Positions 35,810 to 44,709 of a stretch of DNA of 64,000 nucleotides are shown piece by piece; the stretch's first letter is position 1, and every line of letters starts with the position of its first letter. Source of the DNA: Bradyrhizobium barranii subsp. barranii (GTDB lineage: Bacteria > Pseudomonadota > Alphaproteobacteria > Rhizobiales > Xanthobacteraceae); the NCBI RefSeq assembly GCF_017565645.3, contig NZ_CP086136.1, positions 6,493,501 through 6,557,500 of the forward strand. Direction: 5' to 3'. The translations under genes were made by a program, and so were the position numbers. The notes beneath the pieces are model-generated. The model did no database searches, was not told the DNA's origin, and saw nothing but the letters and a program-made list of their open reading frames with translations.

Positions 35810-36304
35810 CTATTTCTTCATCCCGGCAACATACGCCGCGAGCTTGTCCATCGTCTGGTAGCCATACTCGACGGCACCGAAGCCGATCATGCCATCGCGC
35901 TGCTCGGTGCTCGAGGCCAGTTGCCGCATCATCAGCACGGTCTTGCCGTTGCTCTGCTCGGCAAAGGTGAGGGTGAAGCGGAACATGCCGGGATCATCGT
36001 CCTGGTCGACGCCGTGATCCATCTCCATCAGCGACGGCCGCTCGATGCGGCGGAAGCGCATGCGGTTCGGATAGACGGTGCCGTCAGGACCGATCATGTT
36101 GAAGCGCCAGACGCCGCCGACGCGCACGTCGATCTCGAAGGTCTCGATCTTGAAGCCCTTCGGCCCGAACCATTGCGGGAGATGTTTTGGATCGGACCAC
36201 GCCTCGAACACCAGATCGCGCGGCGCGTCGATCACGCGCGACATCACGATCTCGCGGTCGATCGACCATTGCGACAGAGCGGGATTGGCAGAATTCGTCA
36301 TCAC
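35810..36304 (-). CDS. SRPBCC/AHSA1-domain protein
   Basis: The 164-residue product has the START-like hydrophobic-pocket fold of the AHSA1 family: SRVIDAPRDLVFEAWSDP, PQWFGPKGF, a GGVWRFNM strand, and a C-terminal helix QTMDKLAAYVAGM. Such proteins are commonly paired with ArsR regulators, as here, where the two genes overlap by 4 bp. The ligand is unknown. Confidence 0.88.
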   Translation of the reverse strand: MMTNSANPALSQWSIDREIVMSRVIDAPRDLVFEAWSDPKHLPQWFGPKGFKIETFEIDVRVGGVWRFNMIGPDGTVYPNRMRFRRIERPSLMEMDHGVDQDDDPGMFRFTLTFAEQSNGKTVLMMRQLASSTEQRDGMIGFGAVEYGYQTMDKLAAYVAGMKK

Positions 36305-36690
36305 TCAGAACCTTTCCGTTTGGTTGTGCGGGACGGTCGCTTGGCGGCCGCCCTCTCCTTCTCTTTCTTCAGTTGCATGACGTAAGCCTCAAACCGGTCG
36401 AGCCGCGCCTCCCAGATCGCGCGCTGCTGCTGGAACCAGTCCTCCGCGCCGACGAGCGCGTCTGGGCTGAGACGGCAGGTGCGTACGCGGCCGGATTTCT
36501 CCGACTGAACGAGCCCGCTCGTCTCCAGCACATGGATGTGTTTCATGAAGCTCGGCAGCGCCATCTCGAACGGATCGGCGAGCTCGCCGACCGACGCCTC
36601 GCCGGCGCAGAGCCGCATCACGATCGCCCGCCTTGTGGGATCAGCGAGGGCTGCGAAGATCTGGTCGAGCTGGGATAATTGGTTAGCCAT
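36301..36690 (-). CDS. ArsR-family transcriptional regulator
   Basis: The 129-residue product from ATG 36690 has a winged helix-turn-helix (IFAALADPTRRAIVMRLCAG, then LADPFEMALPSFMKHIHVLE) without the metal-binding Cys pair of metal sensors, as in the ArsR proteins coupled to SRPBCC genes. Its basic C-terminus runs into the SRPBCC start. Two GTTAGC-type dyads overlap and precede its start codon. Confidence 0.88.
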   Translation of the reverse strand: MANQLSQLDQIFAALADPTRRAIVMRLCAGEASVGELADPFEMALPSFMKHIHVLETSGLVQSEKSGRVRTCRLSPDALVGAEDWFQQQRAIWEARLDRFEAYVMQLKKEKERAAAKRPSRTTKRKGSE

Positions 36691-36748
36691 GAAGCTAACT
36701 ATAGGCCCGCCACCGCCCTGCGTCAATAATTGTTAGCTCACAAGCTAA
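36682..36748. promoter_or_regulatory. Paired operators for the ArsR-type regulator
   Basis: GTTAGC (36682-36687) and GCTAAC (36694-36699) flank the ArsR start codon. A second dyad, TTAGCT-CACA-AGCTAA, is at 36733-36748. Their centres are about 50 bp apart, which suggests cooperative autoregulation. Confidence 0.55.
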
Positions 36749-36863
36749 GTAATTTTCCGCAAGGCCCCCACCGACGGAACCCACAACGCGCAATCGTGAA
36801 TTGGGACACGCAGCCCTCGCCGTTAGAAGAGAGAGGGGGCGCATCGCATCATGCGTCAGAGCC

Positions 36864-38027
36864 GTGCCGTCTGTTGTCACCTCATCATACCTCACCCGGC
36901 GGGCCCTCGCGCGGGCTGCGCTGGTTCCCCTCGCGTTGGCCTGGCCGCGCCGCGCATCCGCGGATTCCGACATGATCGCGCAGATGCGCGACATCGTCGC
37001 CAACGAGCTGGCGCCGACCGCGACGCCGGACCAGCCGGGCGGCCTCGCCGCCGCGCTCTATGCCGGCCGCCATGTCGAGTTCTTCAACTACGGCTTCGCC
37101 GACGACGGCACGCGACGACCGGTCACACCGGACACGCTGTTCAACCTTGGTTCGCTGCGCAAACCGTTCGAGGCGACGCTGGTGGCGCTGGGCTCGCTCC
37201 GGAGTGAATTGCGGCTCGACGACCGCCTGCCGAAATATCTGCCCGAGCTCACCGGAGACTATGTCCGCCGCGTCACCGTCGGCCAGCTCGCCACGCACAC
37301 GTCGGGCATGCTGCTGTCGACCGACCATCCACCCTGGCCGAACGACTCGTTCTCGCAGGCGCAGTTCATCGACATGTTCAATGCCTGGGAGCCGCAGGCC
37401 GGCGAAGCGCCCGGCAAGCAGCGCATCTACAGCCATGCCTGTTACGTGCTGCTTCAGCTCGTGCTCGAGCGCTGCTACGGCGCTCCGATCGCAACCCTGT
37501 TCGAAGAGCGCATCCTTCGGCCGATCGGCATGAATGCAACCTCTCTGCCGGAGCGCGGCGAGGACAACCGCGCCGTCATGGACGCGGCGTGGATGCAGCG
37601 CGTCGTGCAAGGCTATTCGGATCAGGGCATGGCGATCGGCCCACCCGGCAACCAGCAGAGCTATTTCGACTTTCCCGGCGCCGGCCAGATGTTTTCGTCC
37701 GCGCGGGATCTCGCGACCTTCGTTGCGGCCTGCGTCGACGGCCGCTCGGTCGATCCACATTTGCGCGAGGCGCTGCGGATGACGCAGCGCGAGACCTTCC
37801 GCGTCGATGACAAGTTCGGACAAGGCATGGCATGGGAGACGGTCCACCTCCCCGACGCCACCATCGTCGACAAGCCCGGCGGCCTCAACAATGCCTCCGG
37901 CTATCTCGGCCTCGTCCCTATCAGGCAGATCGGCTTCGTCCTGCTCGCCAGTCGCGGCGAATATCCGCACGAGATCGTTCGCTACAAGATCCTGCCCGCG
38001 CTGGCGAAGCTCGTCGCCTTGCACTGA
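36864..38027 (+). CDS. Serine hydrolase, class C beta-lactamase/esterase fold, exported
   Basis: The ~387-residue product has a twin-Arg-like N-terminus (TRRALARAALVPLALA, cleavage after RASA) and the beta-lactamase-fold catalytic motif SLRK at 97-100 in TLFNLGSLRKPF. The second motif is YSHACY where YxN is expected, and DKPGGLN stands for the K-T/S-G box. It is more likely a penicillin-binding-protein-like esterase or peptidase than a true beta-lactamase. The start is uncertain. GTG 36864 is chosen, and a TTG at 36801 would add an unlikely leader. Confidence 0.75.
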   Translation: MPSVVTSSYLTRRALARAALVPLALAWPRRASADSDMIAQMRDIVANELAPTATPDQPGGLAAALYAGRHVEFFNYGFADDGTRRPVTPDTLFNLGSLRKPFEATLVALGSLRSELRLDDRLPKYLPELTGDYVRRVTVGQLATHTSGMLLSTDHPPWPNDSFSQAQFIDMFNAWEPQAGEAPGKQRIYSHACYVLLQLVLERCYGAPIATLFEERILRPIGMNATSLPERGEDNRAVMDAAWMQRVVQGYSDQGMAIGPPGNQQSYFDFPGAGQMFSSARDLATFVAACVDGRSVDPHLREALRMTQRETFRVDDKFGQGMAWETVHLPDATIVDKPGGLNNASGYLGLVPIRQIGFVLLASRGEYPHEIVRYKILPALAKLVALH

Positions 38028-38044
38028 ACCGTCCCTCGCAACAG

Positions 38045-38069
38045 AAAGCCCCGGCAGAGCCGGGGCTTT
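38045..38069. terminator. Bidirectional intrinsic terminator
   Basis: AAAGCCCCGGC and GCCGGGGCTTT form an 11-bp stem with a 3-base loop, between the convergent ends of the serine hydrolase and outer-membrane protein genes. Confidence 0.8.
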
Positions 38070-38094
38070 CCGCGCCAGATCAGGAACGGGATGC

Positions 38095-38922
38095 TCAGTA
38101 CCTGGCGACGACCGGTCCGCCGAACTTGTAGTTCACGCCGACACGCACGATGTTCGACTTGAGATCGACCGAGTGGGTGTAGACGTTGCTCGGATATTGC
38201 GTTACGCCGCCGACCAGATTGGTACTGGTCGCGCTGGCGCGGCCGAGATCGACGTAGAGATATTCGGCCTTGAGCGACCAGCCGCCGCCGAAGGCATATT
38301 CGGTGCCGACGCCCGCGGTCCAGCCGAGGCGCGTGTCGCGGATCGCGGCCGACTCGGTCGCGGCTGAGAACGTGTCGGTGAAATTGAAATTGCCCTTCAC
38401 CTCGGAGATCGCCGCGCCGCCCGTCGCGTACAGCAGCCAGGTCGGAGCCGCGAGGAAGCCGATGCGACCGCGGATGGTGGCGAGCCAATCGGCCGAGACC
38501 TGCGACGACACGGTAAAGCCTGTCGGCGCGCAGCAGGGATAGAGCGCAGAGCCCGTCGCGCTGCCCTTGAAACCGAAATAGTTGATGTCGCCTTCGAGGC
38601 CGAGCACGGCGTGGTTCACCTGCCAGTTATAGCCCGCGGTGAAGCCGCCGGTCACGCTGGAGCTATTGACGCCTTGGGCGCCGACCGTGTTGATGGCGGG
38701 GACGCTGCTGGCGGCGAAATAGCCGGCCGGCGTCCAGATGGTCGAGGTGTTCAGATCGGCGTTGCCCCACTGCCCGCCGACATTGCCGCCGACGTAAAAG
38801 CCGGTCCAGTTGTAGGCCGGCGCCATCACCGGCGCCTTGGTATATTGCGCGGCGAGATCGGCGGCCTGCGCGGATGCGGTGCCGAGCACAATTGAAGCGA
38901 CCGCCAGCAAAAACTTGTTCAT
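38095..38922 (-). CDS. Outer-membrane beta-barrel protein (Omp25/Omp31 type)
   Basis: The 275-residue product from ATG 38922 has a signal peptide (FLLAVASIVLGTASAQA) and the family start NWTGFYVGGNVGGQWG, followed by alternating strands (GGFTAGYNWQ, LATIRGRIGF, AGVGTEYAFGGGWSLKAEYL) and the C-terminal IVRVGVNYKFGG. It is an 8-strand type barrel. A longer upstream frame is rejected because it lacks a signal peptide. The 38923-39201 interval shows no gene. Confidence 0.88.
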   Translation of the reverse strand: MNKFLLAVASIVLGTASAQAADLAAQYTKAPVMAPAYNWTGFYVGGNVGGQWGNADLNTSTIWTPAGYFAASSVPAINTVGAQGVNSSSVTGGFTAGYNWQVNHAVLGLEGDINYFGFKGSATGSALYPCCAPTGFTVSSQVSADWLATIRGRIGFLAAPTWLLYATGGAAISEVKGNFNFTDTFSAATESAAIRDTRLGWTAGVGTEYAFGGGWSLKAEYLYVDLGRASATSTNLVGGVTQYPSNVYTHSVDLKSNIVRVGVNYKFGGPVVARY

Positions 38923-39201
38923 TCCGAGTCTCCATGCCCCACGCGATCGACGCTCGCGTTTCAATTGCGCACCGGTGGGAGCCATCCGGCGCAGATTGGG
39001 GATAGGGAGTGGACCGCTCGCCGTCTCGGTCTGCGGCGCAGTTCGTATGGACTGTGACGTAGTCCGTGACTTATCGCGCAAGACCAGTGACGAGTGTGAC
39101 CCGAACGCCACGCGTCGCCCCGCCGCAGCGGCGCACCGCGCAGGCCGCGCGTCGCGTTACGACAAGTGCACCAGAATGGCGGAGCGAAGCCGCGCGCCGA
39201 C

Positions 39202-39906
39202 TCACACCGAGCGCGTCAGTCCGCCGTCGACGCGGATATTCTGGCCGGTGATGTAGGCGGCACCCTCGGACGCCAGGAACGACACCGTCGCCGCGACCTC
39301 CTCGACCTTGCCGTAACGCTTCATCGGCACGCTGTCGCGCCGCGCATCGGTCTGCGGCAGGCTGTCGATCCAGCCCGGCAGCACGTTGTTCATGCGGATG
39401 TTGTCGGCGGCATGGGTGTCGGTGAAGATCTTCGTGAAGGCGGCGAGGCCCGCGCGGAACACCGCGGAGGTCGGGAACATCGCGCTCGGCTCGAACGCCC
39501 AGGCGGTTGAGATGTTGATGATGGCGCCGCTCTTCTGCGCCTGCATCACCGGCGTCACCAGCCGGGTCGCCCGGATCACGTTGAGGAGATAGGTGTCGAG
39601 GCCGGTGTGCCACTGCTCGTCGGTGATCTCCGTGATCGCCGCGCGCGGCCCGTGGCCGGCGCTGTTGACGAGCACATCGATGCGTCCCCATTTGGCCATC
39701 GCCCCGTCGACGAGCCGCTTCAGATCATCGTTCGACTTGTTGGAGCCGGTGACGCCGAGGCCACCGAGCTCGACTGCCAGCGCCTCGCCCTTGCCGGAGG
39801 ACGACAGGATCGCGACGCGAAAGCCGTCGGCCGCGAGCCGCCGCGCAGCCCCTGCCCCCATGCCGCTGCCGCCAGCCGTGACAAGTGCGACCTTCTCTGC
39901 TGCCAT
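39202..39906 (-). CDS. SDR-fold protein with altered catalytic residues
   Basis: The 234-residue product has the cofactor motif VTAGGSGMG and NSAG, and ends in a typical GQNIRVDGGL. At the active site, where classical enzymes have Tyr-x-x-x-Lys, this has SAMFPTSAVFRAGL, with Phe and Arg at the corresponding places. I believe similar sequences form a subgroup, so this is not a random mutation. The reaction is unknown. Confidence 0.75.
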   Translation of the reverse strand: MAAEKVALVTAGGSGMGAGAARRLAADGFRVAILSSSGKGEALAVELGGLGVTGSNKSNDDLKRLVDGAMAKWGRIDVLVNSAGHGPRAAITEITDEQWHTGLDTYLLNVIRATRLVTPVMQAQKSGAIINISTAWAFEPSAMFPTSAVFRAGLAAFTKIFTDTHAADNIRMNNVLPGWIDSLPQTDARRDSVPMKRYGKVEEVAATVSFLASEGAAYITGQNIRVDGGLTRSV

Positions 39907-40006
39907 GACCGATCATCCCTGTGTTGAGGCGAGCCCCGGGCCCGGCCTATCATGAGGCCTTCTACCGCCGGACCTGCCGCCAGGTCCACCGCCGAAGGCA
40001 TCCGTC

Positions 40007-40849
40007 ATGAGCGATCTGCAGATCCGCAATTTGCGCCCGGAGGAGATCGCCATCGCCGTCGACTGGGCCGCAGCCGAGGGCTGGAATCCGGGCCTCGGCG
40101 ACGCCGCCTGTTTCGCGATCCCGGACGCGAAGGGCTTCTTCGTCGGCGAGATCGACGGCCAGCCGGTCGCAACAATCTCCTGCGTCAATTACGATGATCG
40201 CTTCGCCTTCCTCGGCTTCTACATCGTGCGCTCAGGCTTTCGCGGCGCGGGCCACGGCCTGCGCATCTGGAACGCCGCGATCGCGCATGCGGGCGCCCGC
40301 GTGATCGGGCTCGACGGCGTCGTCGCGCAGCAGGATAATTACAAGAAGTCCGGCTTCCAGTTGGCCTACGCCAATATCCGCTACGGCGGCATCGTCGCCG
40401 CGCCGCCGAATCCGCCCGCCGAAATCGTCGCGCTCGACAATGTCCCGTTCGCGCTCGTTGAAGCCGACGACGCGACCGTCTTCCCGGCCGCGCGCAGCAC
40501 CTTCCTGCGCGCCTGGATCAACACATCAGGCCATCTCGGCGGTGCTCTGCTGCGGGACGGCGAGCTCGCGGCATGGGGGGTGATCCGGCCCTGCCGGACC
40601 GGCCACAAGATCGGCCCGCTCGTCGCCGACGACCGCGGAGCGGCGGAAGCGATCGTGCAGGCCCTGCTGGCAAGCGCAGGCGGCGGCGAAGTCTTCCTCG
40701 ACGTCCCCGCGATCAATCGCGAGGCCATCGCGCTCGCGGAATCGCTCGGGCTCAAGCCGGTGTTCGAGACGGCGCGGATGTACACAGGGCCGATCCCGCC
40801 GCTGCGGATCGACCGCGTCTTCGGCGTGACCAGTTTTGAACTGGGCTAG
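40007..40849 (+). CDS. GNAT-family N-acetyltransferase (two-domain)
   Basis: The 280-residue product has an N-terminal GNAT domain (starting LQIRNLRPEEIAIAVDWA, acetyl-CoA loop near VRSGFRGAGHGLRIW) and a second, GNAT-like C-terminal domain (ALLRDGELAAWGVIRPC, then FETARMYTGPIPP). This matches the acetyltransferase type with a YitH-like C-terminal domain. The substrate is unknown. It is divergent from the SDR-like gene. Confidence 0.85.
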   Translation: MSDLQIRNLRPEEIAIAVDWAAAEGWNPGLGDAACFAIPDAKGFFVGEIDGQPVATISCVNYDDRFAFLGFYIVRSGFRGAGHGLRIWNAAIAHAGARVIGLDGVVAQQDNYKKSGFQLAYANIRYGGIVAAPPNPPAEIVALDNVPFALVEADDATVFPAARSTFLRAWINTSGHLGGALLRDGELAAWGVIRPCRTGHKIGPLVADDRGAAEAIVQALLASAGGGEVFLDVPAINREAIALAESLGLKPVFETARMYTGPIPPLRIDRVFGVTSFELG

Positions 40850-40867
40850 CTGGGCGGACGACGCCGC

Positions 40868-41317
40868 TCAGTAGCAGCGCATGATGTTGACGGTGTGCTC
40901 GCCGCCGCCGCGGCCGGGCACCGTCACCTGCTCCGTCGGGCAGCTCGGCACATAGGGCCGGTCGGACGGCACCACATTCGGCGGGAAGCGATGGGTCCAG
41001 TCCCAGGGAACGTCGTACGTATAGGTGTAACGCACGTCGGTGGAGGCCGGCTGCCCGGAATCGACGAAAGGCTGGTTATAGCCTGCGTTGTCGTAGAACC
41101 CGCCGCCGCCCGGCCAATAGACCCAAGGCGTGTTGCGGCCGCGGAACCGGGCGCCAGGACCGATCTGCGGACGCGCGATCGCGCCGGAAGGCGCGGCGGC
41201 CATCCCGTGCGCGACGGTGGCGGTGGCGCCGGGCCTGGCAAAACCGTCATTGGCAGAAAGGAGCAGCGCGGCTGCGCTGAGCGAGGCGAAGAGCGCCCCA
41301 TATGATCTGGACATCAT
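40868..41317 (-). CDS. Secreted protein of unknown function
   Basis: The 149-residue product from ATG 41317 has a signal peptide (SYGALFASLSAAALLLSANDGFA cleaved after FA) and a mature part rich in Pro, Gly and Tyr (TPWVYWPGGGGFYDNAGY), with a C-terminal CPTEQVTVPGRGGGEHTV and terminal MRCY. The two Cys may form a disulfide. No family is recognised. Confidence 0.65.
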   Translation of the reverse strand: MMSRSYGALFASLSAAALLLSANDGFARPGATATVAHGMAAAPSGAIARPQIGPGARFRGRNTPWVYWPGGGGFYDNAGYNQPFVDSGQPASTDVRYTYTYDVPWDWTHRFPPNVVPSDRPYVPSCPTEQVTVPGRGGGEHTVNIMRCY

Positions 41318-41567
41318 GATACGCACCAACTCGTTTTGGCTTCGGCGGCTCCCCACCGCACGCTAGGCCGGGCCGTCGCCCACCCGCAAACGTATAATTA
41401 ATTGTTGGTTAAGGCACGGGATTAACGGGGTACCTGGTGCGGCAAGTCGCCCGGGATTCTGTGCTGATTTCAGACACTTCGTTCCGGGGTAGTCCTCATG
41501 ACCCGTTGATCGGAGTTGATCGCGCTCGTCGAATTGGCGGCGGCAATTTTGCTTGAAGTCGCCTCCT

Positions 41568-41649
41568 CCGTCATTGCGAACACAGCGAAGCAATCCAGGG
41601 TTTTGCCACGGAGGAATTCCGGATTGCTTCGGTGCCCTCGCAGTGACGG
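41568..41649. repeat. Degenerate copy of the 32-bp palindromic repeat
   Basis: The arms at 41568-41599 and 41618-41649 match the element at 16775-16856 with several substitutions (CCGTCATTGCGAACACAGCG at the left). It lies in the 41318-41837 gap, which has no gene. Confidence 0.8.
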
Positions 41650-41751
41650 CGTCGAGGCGGCTGAGCGCAATAACTGTGATCTCGTGCCCGACAACGCCCC
41701 ATCCGTGGGTGCCTGGTCACCTCCCCGTCACTTCTGCTTGCTCCCTGGGTC

Positions 41752-41769
41752 TTGTAACAAAACTGTCAT
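41752..41769 (+). promoter_or_regulatory. Pho-box-like site upstream of the phosphatase gene
   Basis: TTGTAAC-AAAA-CTGTCAT has the PhoB layout of two 7-bp units 11 bp apart. The second unit is a perfect CTGTCAT and the first is degenerate. It lies about 69 bp before the phosphatase start, which is consistent with phosphate-starvation control. Confidence 0.4.
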
Positions 41770-41837
41770 GCAGCAAAACTAAACGATGGCCTGGGGCCGC
41801 GGTCGCGGCCATTGCCGCCTCACCGCAGGAGATTTCG

Positions 41838-43691
41838 ATGCGCCGTTCACTGGTGTTGCTGTCCGCCGGGCTGACAGTCTTGTCCACCGGACTTGCCTCC
41901 GCCCAGAACAACACACCCCGCAACCTGATCCTCTTCATCCCCGATGGTCTGCGCGCGCTGAAGGTGACGCCGGAGACCGCGCCGGCGATGGCCGAGGTCC
42001 GTGACAAGGGCGTCAACTTCAAGAACCCGCACTCCCTCTTCCCGACCTTCACCATGGCCAACGGCTCGGCGATGTCGACCGGCCACTATCTCGGCGACAC
42101 CGGCGTGTTCTCCAACACGATCTGGACCAATTATACGTCCGTCCCCGCCGGCGACACCGTGGTCCCCTTCATCGAGAACGACGCCGTGCTCGGCGACATC
42201 GACGAGCATTTCAAGGGCGACTATCTCAACGAAGAGACGATTCTGAAGATGGCCCGCGACAAGGGCTTCAGCACCGCGGCGATCGGCAAGGTCGGTCCAA
42301 CCTACCAGTTCGACCACACTGACAAGCCCGAAAAGGCCGGCCTGCATTCGGTCGTGTTCGACGACTCCACCGGCGGCAAGAACGGCGTGGCGCTGTCGGA
42401 CGAGGTGAAGGACGCGCTGACCAAGGCCGGTCTGCCCCTCGCCACGCCGCCGCGCGGCGACAATTCCAAGGCGGGCGATGCCAAGACGCCCGGCACCGTC
42501 GTCGCCAACGTCGCGCAGCAGGCTTATTTCGCCGACGTCGCCGCCAAGGCCGTGCTGCCGATGTTCAAGGCGCGCAACAAGCCGTTCGTGCTGGTGTTCT
42601 GGTCGCGCGACCCTGACGGCACCCAGCACAACCAGGGCGACAGCCTCAACCAGATCAAGCCGGGCATCAACGGCCCGAGCACGATGGCAAGCATCAAGAA
42701 CGCCGACAACAACCTCGCCCAGCTCCGCAAGGCGCTCGACGAGCTTGGGCTGGCCGCGAATACCAACATCATGATCCAGGCCGACCACGGCTTCTCGACC
42801 ATCTCCAAGGAGAGCAAGACCAGCCCCTCGGCCAAGGTCAGCTATGACGACACGCCGAAGGACTTTTTGCCGATGGGCTTTTTGGCGATCGACCTCGCCA
42901 AGGCGCTCGACCTGCCGCTGTTCGACCCCAACGACAAGAACGCCGCCGTCACCGGCAACGCCCATCCGAAGGCCGGCAACGGCGTGCTCGGCAAGGATCC
43001 GACCAAGCCTGACCTCGTCATCGCCACCAATGGCGGCTCGGACCTGATCTACCTGCCGAACAAGGACAAGAAGCTGGCGGTCAAGACCGTCAAGGCGCTG
43101 CTCGAGCAGGATTACGTCTCCGGCCTGTTCGTGGACGACTCGCTCGGCCGCATCCCCGGTACCCTGCCGCTGTCGAGCATCAATCTGCGCGGCAAGTCGG
43201 CGACGCCAACGCCGGCGATCGTCGTCAATTTCCGCTCCTATGCCAGCGATTGCGGTGAGGCGCCGACCAACTGCTCGGTGCAGGTCGCAGACACCGTGCT
43301 GCGCCAGGGCCAGGGCATGCATGGCAGCTTCAGCCGCGGCGACACCATGAACTTCATGGCCGCGATCGGTCCGGACTTCAAAGCCGGCTATGTCAGCCAG
43401 ATCCCGGTCAGCAATGCCGACGTCGGCATGACGGCCGCCCAGCTCATGGGCCTGCGCGGCCCGCAGAACGGCGGCCTTGTCGGCCGCGTGATGTCGGAGG
43501 CCCTGCCCAACGGCATCGTGCCGAAGGCCTATACCGGCACGCTGAAGTCCAAGCCCGCAGAGGGCGGCCTGGCGACCGTGCTGAACTTCCAGCGCGTCGG
43601 CAGCCAGCGCTATTTCGACGCCGCCGGTTTCCCGGGCCGCACGCTCGGGCTTGAGCCGGACGCCGGCAAACAAAAAACGGCGGGGAAATAA
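41838..43691 (+). CDS. Exported alkaline phosphatase-superfamily protein
   Basis: The 617-residue product from ATG 41838 (AGGAG upstream) has a signal peptide (SLVLLSAGLTVLSTGLASA) and the metal-binding motifs of the phosphodiesterase/nucleotide-pyrophosphatase branch: LILFIPDGLR, the nucleophile region TMANGSAMSTGHY, SRDPDGTQHNQGD and IMIQADHGFST. It should hydrolyse phosphomono- or diesters in the periplasm. The Pho-box-like site upstream fits phosphate scavenging. The stop codon lies inside a terminator-like hairpin. Confidence 0.85.
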   Translation: MRRSLVLLSAGLTVLSTGLASAQNNTPRNLILFIPDGLRALKVTPETAPAMAEVRDKGVNFKNPHSLFPTFTMANGSAMSTGHYLGDTGVFSNTIWTNYTSVPAGDTVVPFIENDAVLGDIDEHFKGDYLNEETILKMARDKGFSTAAIGKVGPTYQFDHTDKPEKAGLHSVVFDDSTGGKNGVALSDEVKDALTKAGLPLATPPRGDNSKAGDAKTPGTVVANVAQQAYFADVAAKAVLPMFKARNKPFVLVFWSRDPDGTQHNQGDSLNQIKPGINGPSTMASIKNADNNLAQLRKALDELGLAANTNIMIQADHGFSTISKESKTSPSAKVSYDDTPKDFLPMGFLAIDLAKALDLPLFDPNDKNAAVTGNAHPKAGNGVLGKDPTKPDLVIATNGGSDLIYLPNKDKKLAVKTVKALLEQDYVSGLFVDDSLGRIPGTLPLSSINLRGKSATPTPAIVVNFRSYASDCGEAPTNCSVQVADTVLRQGQGMHGSFSRGDTMNFMAAIGPDFKAGYVSQIPVSNADVGMTAAQLMGLRGPQNGGLVGRVMSEALPNGIVPKAYTGTLKSKPAEGGLATVLNFQRVGSQRYFDAAGFPGRTLGLEPDAGKQKTAGK

Positions 43692-43731
43692 CCCCGCCGC
43701 TGTCTGTCGCGCCTCGCAAGGGGCGCGACAG
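43678..43731. terminator. Two adjacent hairpins between convergent genes
   Basis: CGGCGGGG/CCCCGCCG around AAATAA (43678-43699) contains the phosphatase stop and, on the minus strand, is followed by a T-run, so it may terminate the minus-strand gene. A second stem, CTGTCGCGCC/GGCGCGACAG (43704-43731), follows. Confidence 0.65.
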
Positions 43732-43761
43732 TCCTGTCTAACTCTTACATTCCCAGATCTT

Positions 43762-44328
43762 TTACATGCCGATGTCGAACACGTTCGGCAATTGGCCCGC
43801 CAAAGGCAGCGCAGTGGCGCCCAGGAAGGTCGCCACCATCGCCATCAGGCGACGGTTGTTCTGGCGCTTGCCGCGCATCTGTCCGGCGATCCACTCCAGC
43901 ATCTCGCTGTTGACCTTGGCGGCGTAGGACGGCGCCCAGCTCTCGATCTCTGCCGACAGCGCGACGCTGCGCGGCGGCACCTTCAGGCCCGAGGCGCTCG
44001 CGGCGTAATGGGCAACGGCCTTGGCGAGCAGGTCGTCGAACTGGCCGCCATCGGTGCGCTCGGTTGCGGCTTCATTGATCTCGAACAGCGCCTCGGCTTC
44101 GGCGCGGCTGACCGGCTGGTCGTTGACGGCCGTAGCGGTCAGGATGCGCGCGCACCAGGCGGTGTCATCGGCATCGAGCGAGCGGGAAAAGTGGACCCGG
44201 CCCTTGGTGGTCGGGCCTTCGCCCGTGATCACGCCGTCGCGCACGACGGTCAATGCATGAGCCGCGGTATCGCGGCAGGACGGTTCGAGGGACGGCGACT
44301 CAACAGACTTATGCGCAGCGGCAGACAT
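43762..44328 (-). CDS. Hypothetical protein with C-terminal membrane segment
   Basis: The 188-residue product has a mostly helical, acidic body (SRAEAEALFEINEAA, then FDDLLAKAVAHYAASASG) and a basic segment (MRGKRQNNRRL) before one C-terminal hydrophobic helix (MAMVATFLGATALPLAG), as in tail-anchored proteins. No family is recognised. Confidence 0.6.
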   Translation of the reverse strand: MSAAAHKSVESPSLEPSCRDTAAHALTVVRDGVITGEGPTTKGRVHFSRSLDADDTAWCARILTATAVNDQPVSRAEAEALFEINEAATERTDGGQFDDLLAKAVAHYAASASGLKVPPRSVALSAEIESWAPSYAAKVNSEMLEWIAGQMRGKRQNNRRLMAMVATFLGATALPLAGQLPNVFDIGM

Positions 44329-44624
44329 AGTTCACTTCCAGATTTCTTCTGATCGACCAGCATTTTCATGCGGGCGTAAAGGGGTGGTTAATGATTCGAT
44401 ACGGGGATCGCGACTTTTCTCAATGGTTGCCGATTAGTCGCTACGAGGACCATTTCGGTTCCGGAGGCGTCGGGGCGAGCGTGATGCGGGTCATAAAAGG
44501 CTTTATGGGGGCAATCGAGACCGTACGGCTCCGGTCGAGATGTTTCGTCGCAGGCGCGGCTGTAACAGAAAGGTGCTAGGAAATCGGCCCTTCAGAGAAG
44601 AAATTCACATTTTACTTGAAGCGG

Positions 44625-44653
44625 TTCACTTAGGGTCGCGAAGACCCTATACT
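44625..44653 (+). promoter_or_regulatory. Peroxiredoxin promoter with palindrome in the spacer
   Basis: TTCACT (44625-44630) and TATACT (44648-44653) are 17 bp apart. The spacer holds TAGGGTC-GCGAA-GACCCTA, a perfect 7-bp inverted repeat (44631-44649) that runs into the -10 box. The rest of the 44329-44709 gap shows no gene. Confidence 0.55.
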
Positions 44654-44709
44654 GACCGCGACGACCGAAGATAAATTACCAAGTAAATTCAATGAGATGA
44701 GGTAGAACC

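Noticed and set aside
36801-36863. TTG start for the serine hydrolase
   Set aside because: It would add 21 residues before the twin-Arg-like signal sequence, which should be near the N-terminus.
41847-43673. Minus-strand frame of 608 codons
   Set aside because: It is the antisense of the exported phosphatase, which has a signal peptide and metal motifs.
44391-44579. A 62-codon frame in the peroxiredoxin upstream region
   Set aside because: No ribosome-binding site, no recognisable composition, and it lies far from other genes. Treated as non-coding.
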